Positions 17,195 to 26,783 of a stretch of 38,372 bases of DNA are shown piece after piece (position 1 is the stretch's first letter; each line of letters begins with the position of its first letter). The notes beneath the pieces were generated by a model, which saw nothing but the letters and a program-made list of their open reading frames with translations, made no database searches and was not told where the DNA came from. This DNA comes from Bacteroidota bacterium. Lineage in GTDB: Bacteria; Bacteroidota; Bacteroidia; Chitinophagales; Chitinophagaceae. Location of the stretch: the NCBI GenBank assembly GCA_029561305.1, contig JAKQJG010000189.1:1-38372 (forward strand), written 5' to 3'. A program made the translations under genes and the position numbers.

Positions 17195-17569
17195 TTACTT
17201 CCACAATAAAAACGGCGCAGACCAGTTATTATAATTTGTATTTAAGCAAATAGTGTAATATCCCTCCTCCAGGTTGGTAAAATTGCTGATGTCAATTTTG
17301 TTTTTACCTTCTGTAAGGGTTACCTGTTGTTTAATTACAGTAACCCCCTCTTCATTTAAAACAACGATCGTGCCTTTGCCTGGTTTACCAGCTGTAAATG
17401 TTACCGTAGCATTACCCGTTTTGTAATTGGGCAGTACCTGGAACTCCTTCCTGGGCTCCTCCGCTTTTTTATGGCGCTTAGCAGGCTTTTTATCATGAAT
17501 ATTTGCTGTGGCGGAAGAAGCAGCAGCAAGCAGTAAGCAGAGTGCTGCCAATACAATTAACTGTTTCAT
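17195..17569 (-). CDS. small secreted beta-sandwich protein
   Basis: 124 aa. The signal peptide (MKQLIVLAALCLLLAAASSA) is followed by a Lys/Arg-rich linker (DKKPAKRHKKAEEPRK) and a beta domain with the strand order of a T9SS-type or Ig-like module (ATVTFTAGKPGKGTIVVLN ... LEEGYYTICLNT). It could be a degenerate stand-alone sorting-type domain or an extracytoplasmic binding protein; no catalytic residues were seen. It stands alone, convergent with the regulator gene. Confidence 0.75.
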   Translation of the reverse strand: MKQLIVLAALCLLLAAASSATANIHDKKPAKRHKKAEEPRKEFQVLPNYKTGNATVTFTAGKPGKGTIVVLNEEGVTVIKQQVTLTEGKNKIDISNFTNLEEGYYTICLNTNYNNWSAPFLLWK

Positions 17570-17703
17570 ACTATTAATTTAGGTGTACAAATAATGAGCC
17601 TTTATGATTGGCTTTGCACAGCTTACCGGAAATAAACCAGCTTTTCTGATAAAGGATGATTACAGAGAGACTGGAAGTAAGAATGGTTTTTCGGGGAGAG
17701 TGG

Positions 17704-17823
17704 TACGTTTGTAATTGTAAAATGCAATTTTTTTTGCAACCTGCCAATTCTAATTTATGGAAAAACTAAACCGTTAAAACACAATAGTTTGAACCATTTG
17801 TAATAGCTTCTGTTATACCTTTG
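17704..17823 (+). promoter_or_regulatory. candidate -7 boxes upstream of ABC operon
   Basis: Two TAnnTTTG boxes occur in the 270-base gap: TACGTTTG at 17704-17711 and TACCTTTG at 17816-17823, the latter 17 bases before the ATG. The nearest TTG boxes to the second have spacings of 15 or 24 bases, not ideal. The rest of the gap shows no gene. Confidence 0.4.
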
Positions 17824-17839
17824 AATATATAAAAGTGAC

Positions 17840-18769
17840 ATGTCAGCGATCGTAAGCGTAGATAATCTTGTAAAGCAATTTGGAAATTTCACCGCAGTGG
17901 ATGGTCTTTCATTTACCGTTAATGAGGGCGATGTTTATGGTTTTTTAGGACAGAATGGAGCTGGCAAATCCACCACGATCCGGATGATGCTGACATTAAT
18001 AAAGCCCACAGCCGGCAGCATCAAAATTTTTGGCAAGGAAATTCTGCATCACCGTTCAGATATACTGCGGCAAACCGGCGCTATGATCGAACGGCCCGAC
18101 CTATACAAATACCTGTCTGCTTATAATAACCTTTCCATTTTTGCAAAAATGAGCGGCATCAAGGTATCTAAAAAATTATTGATGGACCAATTGGAAATGG
18201 TGGGTTTACAGGAAGCGGCTGATAAAAAGGCGGGTGTGTTCAGCCAGGGAATGAAACAGCGTTTAGGCATTGCCGTTGCATTGGTGCATAATCCTAAATT
18301 GATTATACTGGATGAGCCAACCAATGGGCTCGATCCACAAGGAATTGCAGATATGCGGAACCTGATACTAAGGTTAAGTAATGAAATGGGCAAGACAGTG
18401 ATCATTTCTTCTCACTTGCTCAGCGAAGTGGAACAGATCGCCAACAGGATGATCATTATTGACAGGGGCAAAAAGATTGTTGAAGGCAGTGTGGAAGAAT
18501 TACTTGACCCGGAACACACCGTTGTTGACATTGACACAACCAATAATGAAGCAACGCAGCAATTGCTCGCCTCATCAAAATGGAATGATTATTTACAGGC
18601 AGAAAAGCCACTGCAACTGATGATGAACAAAACCCAGGTGCCGGCACTAATAAATGACCTGGTGGCAGGTAATGTGCAGCTACTGTCTGTAAAGGCAAGC
18701 CATTCTTTAGAAAATTATTTTTTATCACTTACAACCCGGCATGAACATGTGGAGGCTTTTGCAAATTGA
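17840..18769 (+). CDS. ABC transporter ATP-binding protein (ABC-2/bacitracin-type)
   Basis: 309 aa. Walker A is GQNGAGKST (37-45), a Q-loop is in RQTGAMIERPDLYKYLS, the signature is replaced by FSQGMKQRLG, Walker B is LIILDEPTNGLDP and the switch His is in SSHLLSEV. This form is typical of the BcrA/YxlF-like ATPases of ABC-2 exporters. Its 3' end overlaps the permease gene by 29 bases, so the two are translationally coupled. Substrate unknown; drug, peptide or lipid export are all possible. Confidence 0.93.
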   Translation: MSAIVSVDNLVKQFGNFTAVDGLSFTVNEGDVYGFLGQNGAGKSTTIRMMLTLIKPTAGSIKIFGKEILHHRSDILRQTGAMIERPDLYKYLSAYNNLSIFAKMSGIKVSKKLLMDQLEMVGLQEAADKKAGVFSQGMKQRLGIAVALVHNPKLIILDEPTNGLDPQGIADMRNLILRLSNEMGKTVIISSHLLSEVEQIANRMIIIDRGKKIVEGSVEELLDPEHTVVDIDTTNNEATQQLLASSKWNDYLQAEKPLQLMMNKTQVPALINDLVAGNVQLLSVKASHSLENYFLSLTTRHEHVEAFAN

Positions 18770-19640
18770 ACTGTTTAAAATAACCAGACGTCCCCGTACC
18801 TATATTGCCTTCGCCGCTATTACAGCTATTGTTTTTATTTTCCAGTTTGCGTTTAAGGCCGATGGACAGAGTTATATGGACCTGATGATGCAAAGTGCTA
18901 AAGATGAATTTGCATTCGACCGGGTGGAAGCCATCAATGGCTACTTCATGTGCTATATCATCCTCAACACCTTATTGATACAGGTGCCTATACTGGTGGC
19001 GTTGATTGCAGCGGACTCTATCTCGGGCGAAGCCAACATGGGAACCTTGCGGTTGCTGGTATCCAAGCCCGTTAGCCGCACACAGATCATATTGGTGAAA
19101 TTTGCCGCCGCCACCATCTTCACTATATTTTTATTGGTGTGGATGGCTGTTACAGCATTGTTTTTAAGTATTGTGATTTTTGGCACCGGTGATATGCTTG
19201 TATTCAGAACAAAAGGTACAGAATCGATGATCATGCAGATTACAAAAGATGATGTAATGTGGAGATACTATGCCGCATTTGCCTATGCAACCGTTGCATT
19301 AACGGTGATTGCTGCATTAAGTTTGTTACTATCCATTTTTGCAGATAACTCTATCGGCCCCATCATTGCCACGGTATGCATTGTTATCGTATGTACCATC
19401 ATTTCAAATATTAATGTGCCCATTATTGACAGGAACGTAAAACCTTTTTTGTTCACGTCTTACCTGGTGGGGTGGAAAGGATTTTTCTATATCGGCACAA
19501 ATGAAAATGGCAATACCATCAAGGGTTCACTCGAAAACTGGCCTGCCATAAGAAACAGTTTGATGATACTGATTGCACATATTGTGCTGATAGTAGGGAT
19601 CTCGATTGCAGTATTCAGGAAAAAAGATATATTATCATAA
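18741..19640 (+). CDS. ABC-2 type transporter permease
   Basis: 299 aa (ATG at 18741; a second ATG at 18747 is equally usable). It begins WRLLQIELFKITRRPRTYI, a standard ABC-2 opening, and has about six hydrophobic segments. A large extracytoplasmic loop lies after segment 1, and the conserved ISGEANMGTLRLLVSKPVSR segment follows segment 2. It pairs with the upstream ATPase and is followed 12 bases later by a LolA-like gene. Confidence 0.9.
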   Translation: MNMWRLLQIELFKITRRPRTYIAFAAITAIVFIFQFAFKADGQSYMDLMMQSAKDEFAFDRVEAINGYFMCYIILNTLLIQVPILVALIAADSISGEANMGTLRLLVSKPVSRTQIILVKFAAATIFTIFLLVWMAVTALFLSIVIFGTGDMLVFRTKGTESMIMQITKDDVMWRYYAAFAYATVALTVIAALSLLLSIFADNSIGPIIATVCIVIVCTIISNINVPIIDRNVKPFLFTSYLVGWKGFFYIGTNENGNTIKGSLENWPAIRNSLMILIAHIVLIVGISIAVFRKKDILS

Positions 19641-19652
19641 ATAAATAAGACT

Positions 19653-20336
19653 ATGAAAATGTTGTTGACGATGATCTGTTGTGCGGCTTCTGTGGTATCT
19701 GTTGCACAGCAGGATGCGGCTGCATTGATAAAAAAGATCCAGGCAAAACTTGACCTCGTGAATAATTATGAAGCCAGTGGCAAAATGAAAACGAACGTTA
19801 CTTTTTTGAAAGTACCGGAGGCAGATGTAAAAATATATTACAAAAAGCCCAACCTGCTGAAAATCAAAAACGAAAAAGGTATTTCATTTGTACCCAAAGG
19901 TGCGGTAAGTATCAATCTAAGTAATATCATCGGTGGAAACCAGTACACGGTAATTGATGCAGGAATGGATAAAGTGGGAACCGTTTCAACAAGAGTGATT
20001 AAACTGTTGCCAACAGACGACAATGCAGACGTGGTATTATCAACTTTATATATTGACGAAGCAAAGCTGGTGGTATTAAAAGCAAAAACCACTACAAGGG
20101 AAAATGGCAGTTACCAGTTAGATATGACCTATGGAAAATATGCCGTCTATTGCCTGCCGGACAAACTGGTATTTACCTTCAATACAAAAGATTATAAATT
20201 ACCTAAGGGAGTAACCTTTGATTTTGACGATGGAGCCGCCAGCAAGCCGGCGGAAAAAAATAAAACCGGGAAAGCCGAAATCAGTTTCAGTTCTTATACG
20301 GTGAACAAAGGTGTGGATGACAGCGTGTTTAAATAA
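19653..20336 (+). CDS. LolA-like outer-membrane lipoprotein carrier family protein
   Basis: 227 aa with signal peptide (MKMLLTMICCAASVVSVAQ). The opening LIKKIQAKLDLVNNYEASGKMKTNV and the half-barrel strands (VKIYYKKPNLLKIKNEKGISFVP) are the features of LolA/LolB/RseB-like proteins, which bind a lipid or acyl group in the periplasm. It follows the ABC permease closely and ends one base before convergent pdxA. Location behind an ABC exporter suggests it takes or senses the exported lipid-like substrate; this is inference. A true LolA role is less likely because the adjacent exporter is not LolCDE. Confidence 0.75.
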   Translation: MKMLLTMICCAASVVSVAQQDAAALIKKIQAKLDLVNNYEASGKMKTNVTFLKVPEADVKIYYKKPNLLKIKNEKGISFVPKGAVSINLSNIIGGNQYTVIDAGMDKVGTVSTRVIKLLPTDDNADVVLSTLYIDEAKLVVLKAKTTTRENGSYQLDMTYGKYAVYCLPDKLVFTFNTKDYKLPKGVTFDFDDGAASKPAEKNKTGKAEISFSSYTVNKGVDDSVFK

Positions 20337-20337
20337 A

Positions 20338-21432
20338 CTATTCCGGCAATTCGCTTATTCCCTGGTCAACAGCCCTGTTTACCATGGCTGCACTTATTTT
20401 TCTCAATGGATTTTTCCTGTTATCAGCATAGCCCCTGCGCCTGTTAAAAATATCTACGGCTGTAAAAATTGCTGATCGGAAAGATGCTTCGTCTGCCTTG
20501 CCTTTACCGGCAATATCAAATGCCACACCATGGTCGGGGGAGGTTCGTACACCGCTGATGCCAGCCGAATAATTCACGCCTTCACCCATTGCCAGTGATT
20601 TGAATGGAATCAGTCCCTGGTCGTGGTACATCGCCAGCACTGCATCAAATTTTTCATGTTGCCCCCTTGCAAAAAACGCATCTGCAGAGTAAGGCCCAAA
20701 ACAAAAGATATCTTTTTGTTTAGCCTCTTTTACAGCAGGACGAATGATCTCTTCATCTTCTTTTCCAATCAAACCTTCATCACCTGCATGGGGGTTTAAG
20801 CCAAGCACAGCTATTTTTGGTTTATCAATCCCAAAATCCTTTTTCAAAGACTGATTGATGATATTGAGCTTACTAATAATTTTTTCTTTAGTAATATGCT
20901 GTGCAATTTCTTTCACCGGCACATGTTCTGTTACCAGGCCTACCCTCATATTTTCCGCCACCATAAACATCACTACATCATTGGCGCCAAAAATGTTTTT
21001 AAGATAAGGGGTATGTCCTGTAAAATCAAACTCCGGACTTTGTGTATTCTTTTTATGAATGGGGGCTGTTACAAGTCCATCGATCCTGCCTTCTTTCAGT
21101 GCCTGCGCCGCCACGGTTAAACTTAAAACTGCATATTTACCGCCCACTTCATTTAGTGTGCCAGGTGTTACAGCTACTTCCTCTTCCCAGCAGTTGTACA
21201 GATTAATTTGTTTGTGATTGATCCTTGTCAGGTCACGGGTGGCAGCAAAGTTAAAATTCATATCTGCCAGGCCTTTCCTGTAAAAGTTGAGCACTTTATT
21301 GTTGGCAAAAATTACCGGGGTGCAAATTTCAAGCAGGCGGTTGTCACTTACGGTTTTTATGATCAGTTCAAGGCCGATGCCATTTACATCTCCGCAAGTA
21401 AGTCCAATTACAGGCTTATTTTCTTGTTGCAT
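20338..21432 (-). CDS. pdxA: 4-hydroxythreonine-4-phosphate dehydrogenase
   Basis: NAD-dependent enzyme of the DXP-dependent vitamin B6 pathway. It is 364 aa. Metal-binding histidines are in FTGHTPYL, LNPHAGDEG and MYHDQGLIPFK. GLTCGDVNGIG at the N-terminus and RTSPDHGVAFDIAGKGKA near the C-terminus are family signatures. It converges on the LolA-like gene with a single base between the stop codons and no terminator hairpin. Confidence 0.96.
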   Translation of the reverse strand: MQQENKPVIGLTCGDVNGIGLELIIKTVSDNRLLEICTPVIFANNKVLNFYRKGLADMNFNFAATRDLTRINHKQINLYNCWEEEVAVTPGTLNEVGGKYAVLSLTVAAQALKEGRIDGLVTAPIHKKNTQSPEFDFTGHTPYLKNIFGANDVVMFMVAENMRVGLVTEHVPVKEIAQHITKEKIISKLNIINQSLKKDFGIDKPKIAVLGLNPHAGDEGLIGKEDEEIIRPAVKEAKQKDIFCFGPYSADAFFARGQHEKFDAVLAMYHDQGLIPFKSLAMGEGVNYSAGISGVRTSPDHGVAFDIAGKGKADEASFRSAIFTAVDIFNRRRGYADNRKNPLRKISAAMVNRAVDQGISELPE

Positions 21433-21540
21433 ATATCAAATCTGGTTTGCTGTAAAAATACGGGGATTTCTGCAAGCGTTCCAAACCTTTAGCCAGTAGC
21501 CCTTATTAGCAAGTTTAAATACTGTAATTTCACCGCAACT

Positions 21541-22290
21541 ATGCAGTTAAAAAAGTCACTCGGTCAGCATTTTTTAAAGGATGAAAGCATCATCACAAAA
21601 ATTGTGGAGGAATTAAAAAAAGAGAGTTTTAGTAACCTGCTCGAGGTTGGTCCTGGCGGAGGTGCTCTTACAAAAGAGCTGGTAAAAATTGAAGGGATCA
21701 ATTTTAAAGCGGTTGAACTGGATGACGAAAAGATAGCTTACCTAAAAAAAACTTACCCGGTATTGCAGGATAAAATAATAGCACATAGTTTTCTTGATAT
21801 TGATGCTCCGTTTGATGAATCCTTTACTGTTATAGGCAACTTCCCCTATAATATTTCCACGCAGATATTGTTTAAAGTACTGGACTGGAAAGACCAGGTG
21901 CCAGTAGTGATCGGTATGTTTCAAAAAGAAGTGGCGGAAAGGGCGGCGAGCAAAGAGGGAAGTAAGGTGTATGGTGTTTTGAGCGTGCTTATACAAGCCT
22001 TTTATGAAGTAGACTATTTATTTGATGTAAACCCCGGTTGTTTTAATCCTCCGCCTAAGGTGATGAGTGGGGTAATCAGGTTAAGAAGAAAGAAGGAGGC
22101 ATTGGATGTGAAAAGTCACAGGGCTTTTACCGTGTTGGTGAAAACAGCATTTAACCAGCGCCGTAAAACGCTTCGGAATGCAGTAAGAGGATTATTTGCT
22201 CCAAACATATTACAGCATGAAATCTTTAATAAACGGGCAGAAGCATTAAGTGTAGCCGACTTTGCCGAACTTACATTTAAAATGAACTGA
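21541..22290 (+). CDS. rsmA: 16S rRNA dimethyladenosine transferase
   Basis: Dimethylates the two adjacent adenosines in the 3' end loop of 16S rRNA. It is 249 aa. KKSLGQHFL at the N-terminus, SAM motif I LEVGPGGGAL (34-43), the catalytic motif NFPYN (Bacteroidota variant of NLPYN, near 99-103) and CFNPPPKV are all present. The C-terminal helical domain carries AFNQRRKTLRNA. It diverges from pdxA. It is followed directly by a lipoprotein gene with a TTG start. Confidence 0.97.
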   Translation: MQLKKSLGQHFLKDESIITKIVEELKKESFSNLLEVGPGGGALTKELVKIEGINFKAVELDDEKIAYLKKTYPVLQDKIIAHSFLDIDAPFDESFTVIGNFPYNISTQILFKVLDWKDQVPVVIGMFQKEVAERAASKEGSKVYGVLSVLIQAFYEVDYLFDVNPGCFNPPPKVMSGVIRLRRKKEALDVKSHRAFTVLVKTAFNQRRKTLRNAVRGLFAPNILQHEIFNKRAEALSVADFAELTFKMN

Positions 22291-23151
22291 TTGAAAAATG
22301 TAACAGGCTGTTTCGCTTTTTGGCTTCTTGCTGTAAGCCTGTTATTTTCTGCTTGTTATTCACCACGGTATGTTCATAGTCCTGTAGCAGTGAACGTGCC
22401 CGTTCTTGCAAAAAAAGGTGACAGTAAAATAGCCGGTTATTATTCTTTTAATCCGGGTGAAAAACCCAATCAGACCACTGCAGGTAAATTGAGCAGTGGT
22501 AATGGGCTGGATATACAAGCGGCCTATGCGCTTACCAATCACTTGGCAGTGCAGGCTGCCTTTAATATACGCAACGAAAAAAATTACGCAGATTTTAATA
22601 TCAACCGTGCCGACAGCAGTTTAATTTCTTACAAACGCAATAGTATAGAGTTTGGGTTGGGTTATTTTACCTATTTTGATAAAAGAAGGGCCTCTTTTTT
22701 CCAGGTGTTTGCTGGCGCCGGCTTTGGCTCTTCGTCCTTTTCCGATAAATATTTTACCGGCAATATGCCTGCCCGCAATTTTAAAATGGATGTTACAAGA
22801 TTGTACATCCAGCCGGCCATCCTGATAAAGTACGGGGAGGTATTTGCAAGTTCTCTTTCATCACGGGTAAGTTTAGTGTATTTTAAAAATGTACAATCTG
22901 ATTATACAGCAGAGGAACTGTTCCGGTACCAATTAAAGGATATTCAAAAGGGAGCAAAAGTATTTTGGGAGCCGGCTTTTACAAACACTTTTGGTTTAAA
23001 AAAGCTGCCTGGTCTTAAACTGGAGTTGCAAATGGGGCTGGCTTTTTTAATGAGCGATCGCTTTGTTGACTATCGCACATTAAATATTTCTGCCGGGCTG
23101 TTGCTGGATATCCCTGCTTTTTTTGACAAGAAAGATCCGGAGAAAAACTAA
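22291..23151 (+). CDS. outer-membrane beta-barrel-like lipoprotein
   Basis: 286 aa beginning at TTG, the codon right after the rsmA TGA and in the same frame. The start is not proven by homology, but no better start precedes the signal peptide (LLAVSLLFSAC, lipid Cys about 22). The mature part has alternating barrel-type strands (HLAVQAAFNIRNEKN, SIEFGLGYFTYFD, FFQVFAGAGFGSSSF, LYIQPAILIKYG) like small outer-membrane barrels. Function unknown. Tight arrangement after rsmA suggests translational coupling. Confidence 0.78.
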   Translation: MKNVTGCFAFWLLAVSLLFSACYSPRYVHSPVAVNVPVLAKKGDSKIAGYYSFNPGEKPNQTTAGKLSSGNGLDIQAAYALTNHLAVQAAFNIRNEKNYADFNINRADSSLISYKRNSIEFGLGYFTYFDKRRASFFQVFAGAGFGSSSFSDKYFTGNMPARNFKMDVTRLYIQPAILIKYGEVFASSLSSRVSLVYFKNVQSDYTAEELFRYQLKDIQKGAKVFWEPAFTNTFGLKKLPGLKLELQMGLAFLMSDRFVDYRTLNISAGLLLDIPAFFDKKDPEKN

Positions 23152-23180
23152 CGGCTGTTATTATTTTGGCGCCCTCCCTG

Positions 23181-23188
23181 TACTTTTG
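23181..23188 (+). promoter_or_regulatory. candidate -7 box TACTTTTG for the mutase gene
   Basis: A TAnnTTTG box lies about 130 bases before the mutase start. The TTTG at 23165 is only 12 bases upstream, shorter than normal, so the -33 assignment is uncertain. The leader shows no cobalamin riboswitch. Confidence 0.35.
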
Positions 23189-23318
23189 CGTATTGACGTT
23201 TGCTTTATGGTTTGCTTCACATTAGCTGGTGGATATGTTATTTACCCATCAACTGTAAAGCAGCAAGTTGCAAAGGCGACATTCCAGCGTATTAAAGCCG
23301 GTAACCAAAAATCTATTT

Positions 23319-26300
23319 ATGAGTTTCACGCTACAAAACAAAGTAAGAATTGTAACAGCCGCCAGTTTGTTTGATGGCCATGATGCTGCGATCAATATCA
23401 TGCGCCGCATTATGCAAAGCAAGGGTGCTGAAATTATCCACCTCGGTCACAACCGGAGTGTGCATGAAATTGTGGAATGTGCCATTGAAGAGGATGTACA
23501 GGGAATTGCCATCACCAGCTACCAGGGCGGGCATGTAGAATTTTTTAAATACATGAAAGACTTACTGGAACAAAATGACTGCGGGCATATAAAAATTTTT
23601 GGTGGTGGCGGCGGCACGATACTGCCTTCTGAAATGGAGGAGCTGCACAACTACGGTATTTCAAAAATTTATAGTCCGGATGATGGACGCCGCCTGGGCC
23701 TCGAAGGAATGATAGAAGACGTAATAAGGAATTGCGACTTTGCTTTGGCTGGTGATGGCGGGTATAAAACTGCAATGAGTTTAGGTGAAATAAAAGATGT
23801 AAGAAGGGTGGCAAGGCAAATTACCAATGTGGAGAATGGCGTAAAGATGGAAACAAAGACAGAAAAAGGAAAGGGGGCCCCGGTTCTGGGTATTACAGGA
23901 ACCGGTGGAGCAGGCAAGAGCAGCGTAACAGATGAGATCGTTCGCAGGTTTCTGAATAATTATACAGACAAGACCATTGCGGTAATTTCTGTTGATCCAT
24001 CAAAGAAAAAAACAGGCGGTGCTTTATTGGGAGACAGGATCAGGATGAATTCAATTTCTTCTCCAAGGGCATATATGCGGAGCCTGGCTACAAGAGAGAG
24101 TGATAAAGCCCTCAGTGAATATGTGCAGGAGGCCATTGATATTTGTAAAGATGCCGGTTATGATTTTGTTATCCTGGAAAGTGCTGGTGTAGGGCAAAGT
24201 GATGCCAGCATACTGGATTATGTGGATGTGAGTATGTATGTGATGACACCGGAATATGGGGCAGCATCCCAACTGGAAAAAATAAATATGCTGGATTATG
24301 CGGATGTGGTTTGCGTAAATAAATTTGATAAAGCCGGCGCATTAGACGCCCTGCATGATGTACGCAAACAATACAAACGCAACCATGGTTTATGGACAGC
24401 AAAAGATGAGGATCTGCCGGTAGTAGGAACCATTGCTGCACAATTCAACGATGCCGGTGTGAACGAATTATTTGAGCGGCTGATGGAAAAGATCGCAGAT
24501 AAATGCGGCGTAAAATTCCAGGGCGAGATAGCACATCATGCGCATACAAACGATACTGCCAGCCAGTCAACCATTATTCCGCCCAAGCGGGTGAGGTATT
24601 TGGCAGAGATAGCTGAAAGTAATACTGAATACAATAAATGGGTCGGTGAGCAAAGTGAGTTTGCCACGAAATACTACCAATTGCAGGGAGCCAAAAAGAT
24701 GCTGCCTGATGCTGCTGAGTATATTGGTGAAACCGAAAAGGATATAATAAAACAGATCGCTCCTGAAAATCTTGACCTGATAAACAACTGGCCGGCAGTA
24801 GAGGCTCGTTATGAGAAGGAATTCTACGAGTTTAAAGTAAGAGACAGGATCATTAAGCAGCCGCTTACTACAAAAAGTTTAACCGGCACTGTTATTCGTA
24901 AAGTGTACTTACCCAAATTTAAAGACTGGGGTGATATTTTAAAATGGCAACTGCAGGAAAATGTGCCGGGAGAATTTCCCTACACAGCCGGCGTGTTTCC
25001 TTTAAAAAGAGAAGGAGAGGATCCCACAAGAATGTTTGCCGGCGAAGGCGGACCCGAAAGAACCAACAGGCGTTTTCACTATGTGAGTTTAGGGCAACCA
25101 GCCAAGCGGTTGTCAACAGCATTTGACAGTGTTACCTTGTATGGTGAAGATCCTGGCCATCGCCCTGATATTTATGGAAAGGTGGGGAACAGTGGTGTAA
25201 GCATTGCAACAGTGGATGATGCAAAAAAATTGTACAGTGGTTTTGATCTCTGCGACCCCAAGACATCTGTAAGCATGACAATCAATGGCCCGGCACCCAT
25301 GCTGCTGGCATTTTTTATGAATGCTGCCATTGATCAGCAATGTGAAAAATATATCATCGAAAATAATTTACGGGAAGAGGTCAATAAGATCATTGAATCA
25401 AAATATGATATTGATGCATTGCCTAAATATGCTGGCGTTGATGGAAATCCCGTTGTATCTGCCAGGGGAATTTTTGATGGAAAGTTGCCTGAGGGAAACG
25501 ATGGGCTGGGATTAAGGTTATTAGGCATGAGTGGAGCAGATGTTTTGCCGCCAGACGTGTATGCTGCATTAAAGGCAAAAGCATTGTCAGCGGTTCGTGG
25601 TACGGTGCAGGCAGATATTTTAAAAGAAGACCAGGCGCAGAATACCTGCATTTTTTCAACTGAATTTGCTTTAAAACTGATGGGTGATGTACAGGAGTAT
25701 TTTATCCAGCACAGTGTACAGAATTTTTACAGTGTCAGCATCAGCGGTTATCATATTGCTGAGGCGGGGGCCAACCCGGTAACGCAGCTGGCTTTTACTT
25801 TAGCAAATGGGTTCACCTACGTGGAGTATTATTTAAGCAGGGGGATGAACATTGATGATTTTGCACCCAATCTTTCTTTCTTTTTCAGCAATGGTATGGA
25901 TCCTGAATACAGTGTGATAGGCCGGGTTGCCAGGAAGATATGGGCCAAAGCAATGAAGTATAAATACAAAGCCAATGAACGTTCTCAAAAATTAAAATAC
26001 CATATTCAAACAAGCGGCCGTTCACTGCATGCGCAGGAAATAGACTTTAATGATATAAGGACGACGCTGCAGGCATTATATGCCATTTATGATAATTGCA
26101 ATTCGCTTCATACTAACGCATACGATGAAGCGATTACCACACCTACGGAAGAAAGTGTACGCAGGGCAATGGCGATACAGTTAATTATCAACAGGGAACT
26201 GGGTACGGCAAAAAATGAAAATCCCAACCAGGGCTCTTTCCTTATTGAGGAATTAACCGACCTGGTGGAAGAAGCAGTGCTGAACGAATTTCATCGTATC

Positions 26301-26696
26301 ACGGAACGGGGAGGTGTATTAGGTGCCATGGAAAGAATGTACCAGCGCAATAAGATACAGGAAGAGAGTTTGTATTATGAAACCTTAAAACATACGGGTG
26401 AATACCCGATCGTAGGTGTAAATACCTTTCTTAGCAAAAATGGTTCGCCTACCATTTTGCCCACAGAAGTTATACGCAGCACTACCGGAGAAAAGGAAAA
26501 CCAGATAACATCATTAAATGCATTTCATCAATTGCACGCAGAAAGATCAGCGGAAATGCTGACACGTTTGCAACAGGTGGCCATAGAAAATGGAAACCTG
26601 TTTGAAGAATTAATGGAAACGGTAAAGTATTGTTCGCTGGGCCAAATTACCAATGCTTTGTATGCGGTGGGCGGACAGTACCGGAGAAATATGTAG
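23319..26696 (+). CDS. icmF: fused isobutyryl-CoA mutase (IcmF-type, B12-dependent)
   Basis: 1125 aa from the ATG at 23319 ([12 protein letters not shown]); the frame to 23268 adds an unlikely leader. Order: B12-binding domain (axial His21 in DGHDAA; GG after 60-100), a MeaB-like G-protein chaperone domain (P-loop GTGGAGKSS near 192, NKFDKAGA), then the mutase barrel. Isobutyryl-CoA rather than methylmalonyl-CoA is indicated because Gln774 (AQNTCIF) occupies the position of the substrate-carboxylate Arg of methylmalonyl-CoA mutase (MVRNTYI). The catalytic His is 812 (SGYHIAEAG). It should interconvert isobutyryl- and butyryl-CoA with its built-in G-protein; no B12 or propionate gene flanks it. 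Confidence 0.92.
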   Translation: MSFTLQNKVRIVTAASLFDGHDAAINIMRRIMQSKGAEIIHLGHNRSVHEIVECAIEEDVQGIAITSYQGGHVEFFKYMKDLLEQNDCGHIKIFGGGGGTILPSEMEELHNYGISKIYSPDDGRRLGLEGMIEDVIRNCDFALAGDGGYKTAMSLGEIKDVRRVARQITNVENGVKMETKTEKGKGAPVLGITGTGGAGKSSVTDEIVRRFLNNYTDKTIAVISVDPSKKKTGGALLGDRIRMNSISSPRAYMRSLATRESDKALSEYVQEAIDICKDAGYDFVILESAGVGQSDASILDYVDVSMYVMTPEYGAASQLEKINMLDYADVVCVNKFDKAGALDALHDVRKQYKRNHGLWTAKDEDLPVVGTIAAQFNDAGVNELFERLMEKIADKCGVKFQGEIAHHAHTNDTASQSTIIPPKRVRYLAEIAESNTEYNKWVGEQSEFATKYYQLQGAKKMLPDAAEYIGETEKDIIKQIAPENLDLINNWPAVEARYEKEFYEFKVRDRIIKQPLTTKSLTGTVIRKVYLPKFKDWGDILKWQLQENVPGEFPYTAGVFPLKREGEDPTRMFAGEGGPERTNRRFHYVSLGQPAKRLSTAFDSVTLYGEDPGHRPDIYGKVGNSGVSIATVDDAKKLYSGFDLCDPKTSVSMTINGPAPMLLAFFMNAAIDQQCEKYIIENNLREEVNKIIESKYDIDALPKYAGVDGNPVVSARGIFDGKLPEGNDGLGLRLLGMSGADVLPPDVYAALKAKALSAVRGTVQADILKEDQAQNTCIFSTEFALKLMGDVQEYFIQHSVQNFYSVSISGYHIAEAGANPVTQLAFTLANGFTYVEYYLSRGMNIDDFAPNLSFFFSNGMDPEYSVIGRVARKIWAKAMKYKYKANERSQKLKYHIQTSGRSLHAQEIDFNDIRTTLQALYAIYDNCNSLHTNAYDEAITTPTEESVRRAMAIQLIINRELGTAKNENPNQGSFLIEELTDLVEEAVLNEFHRITERGGVLGAMERMYQRNKIQEESLYYETLKHTGEYPIVGVNTFLSKNGSPTILPTEVIRSTTGEKENQITSLNAFHQLHAERSAEMLTRLQQVAIENGNLFEELMETVKYCSLGQITNALYAVGGQYRRNM

Positions 26697-26783
26697 CATA
26701 CTATACTTGAGAGTACGGTGAAACAGGAGTGTGGCAGTCAGGGTGTAGTGCGTAAGTTTAGAGGAACCTCATCAAATTTTTAA

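Noticed and set aside
22291-22300. RsmA-lipoprotein fusion gene with a sequencing error at the stop
   Set aside because: The segment after the stop begins with a complete lipoprotein signal peptide, and RsmA already has full length, so two genes are the simpler reading.
23152-23318. Cobalamin riboswitch upstream of the B12-dependent mutase
   Set aside because: The leader is only about 130 bases after the -7 box, without the conserved B12-box sequence or the expected multi-stem layout.
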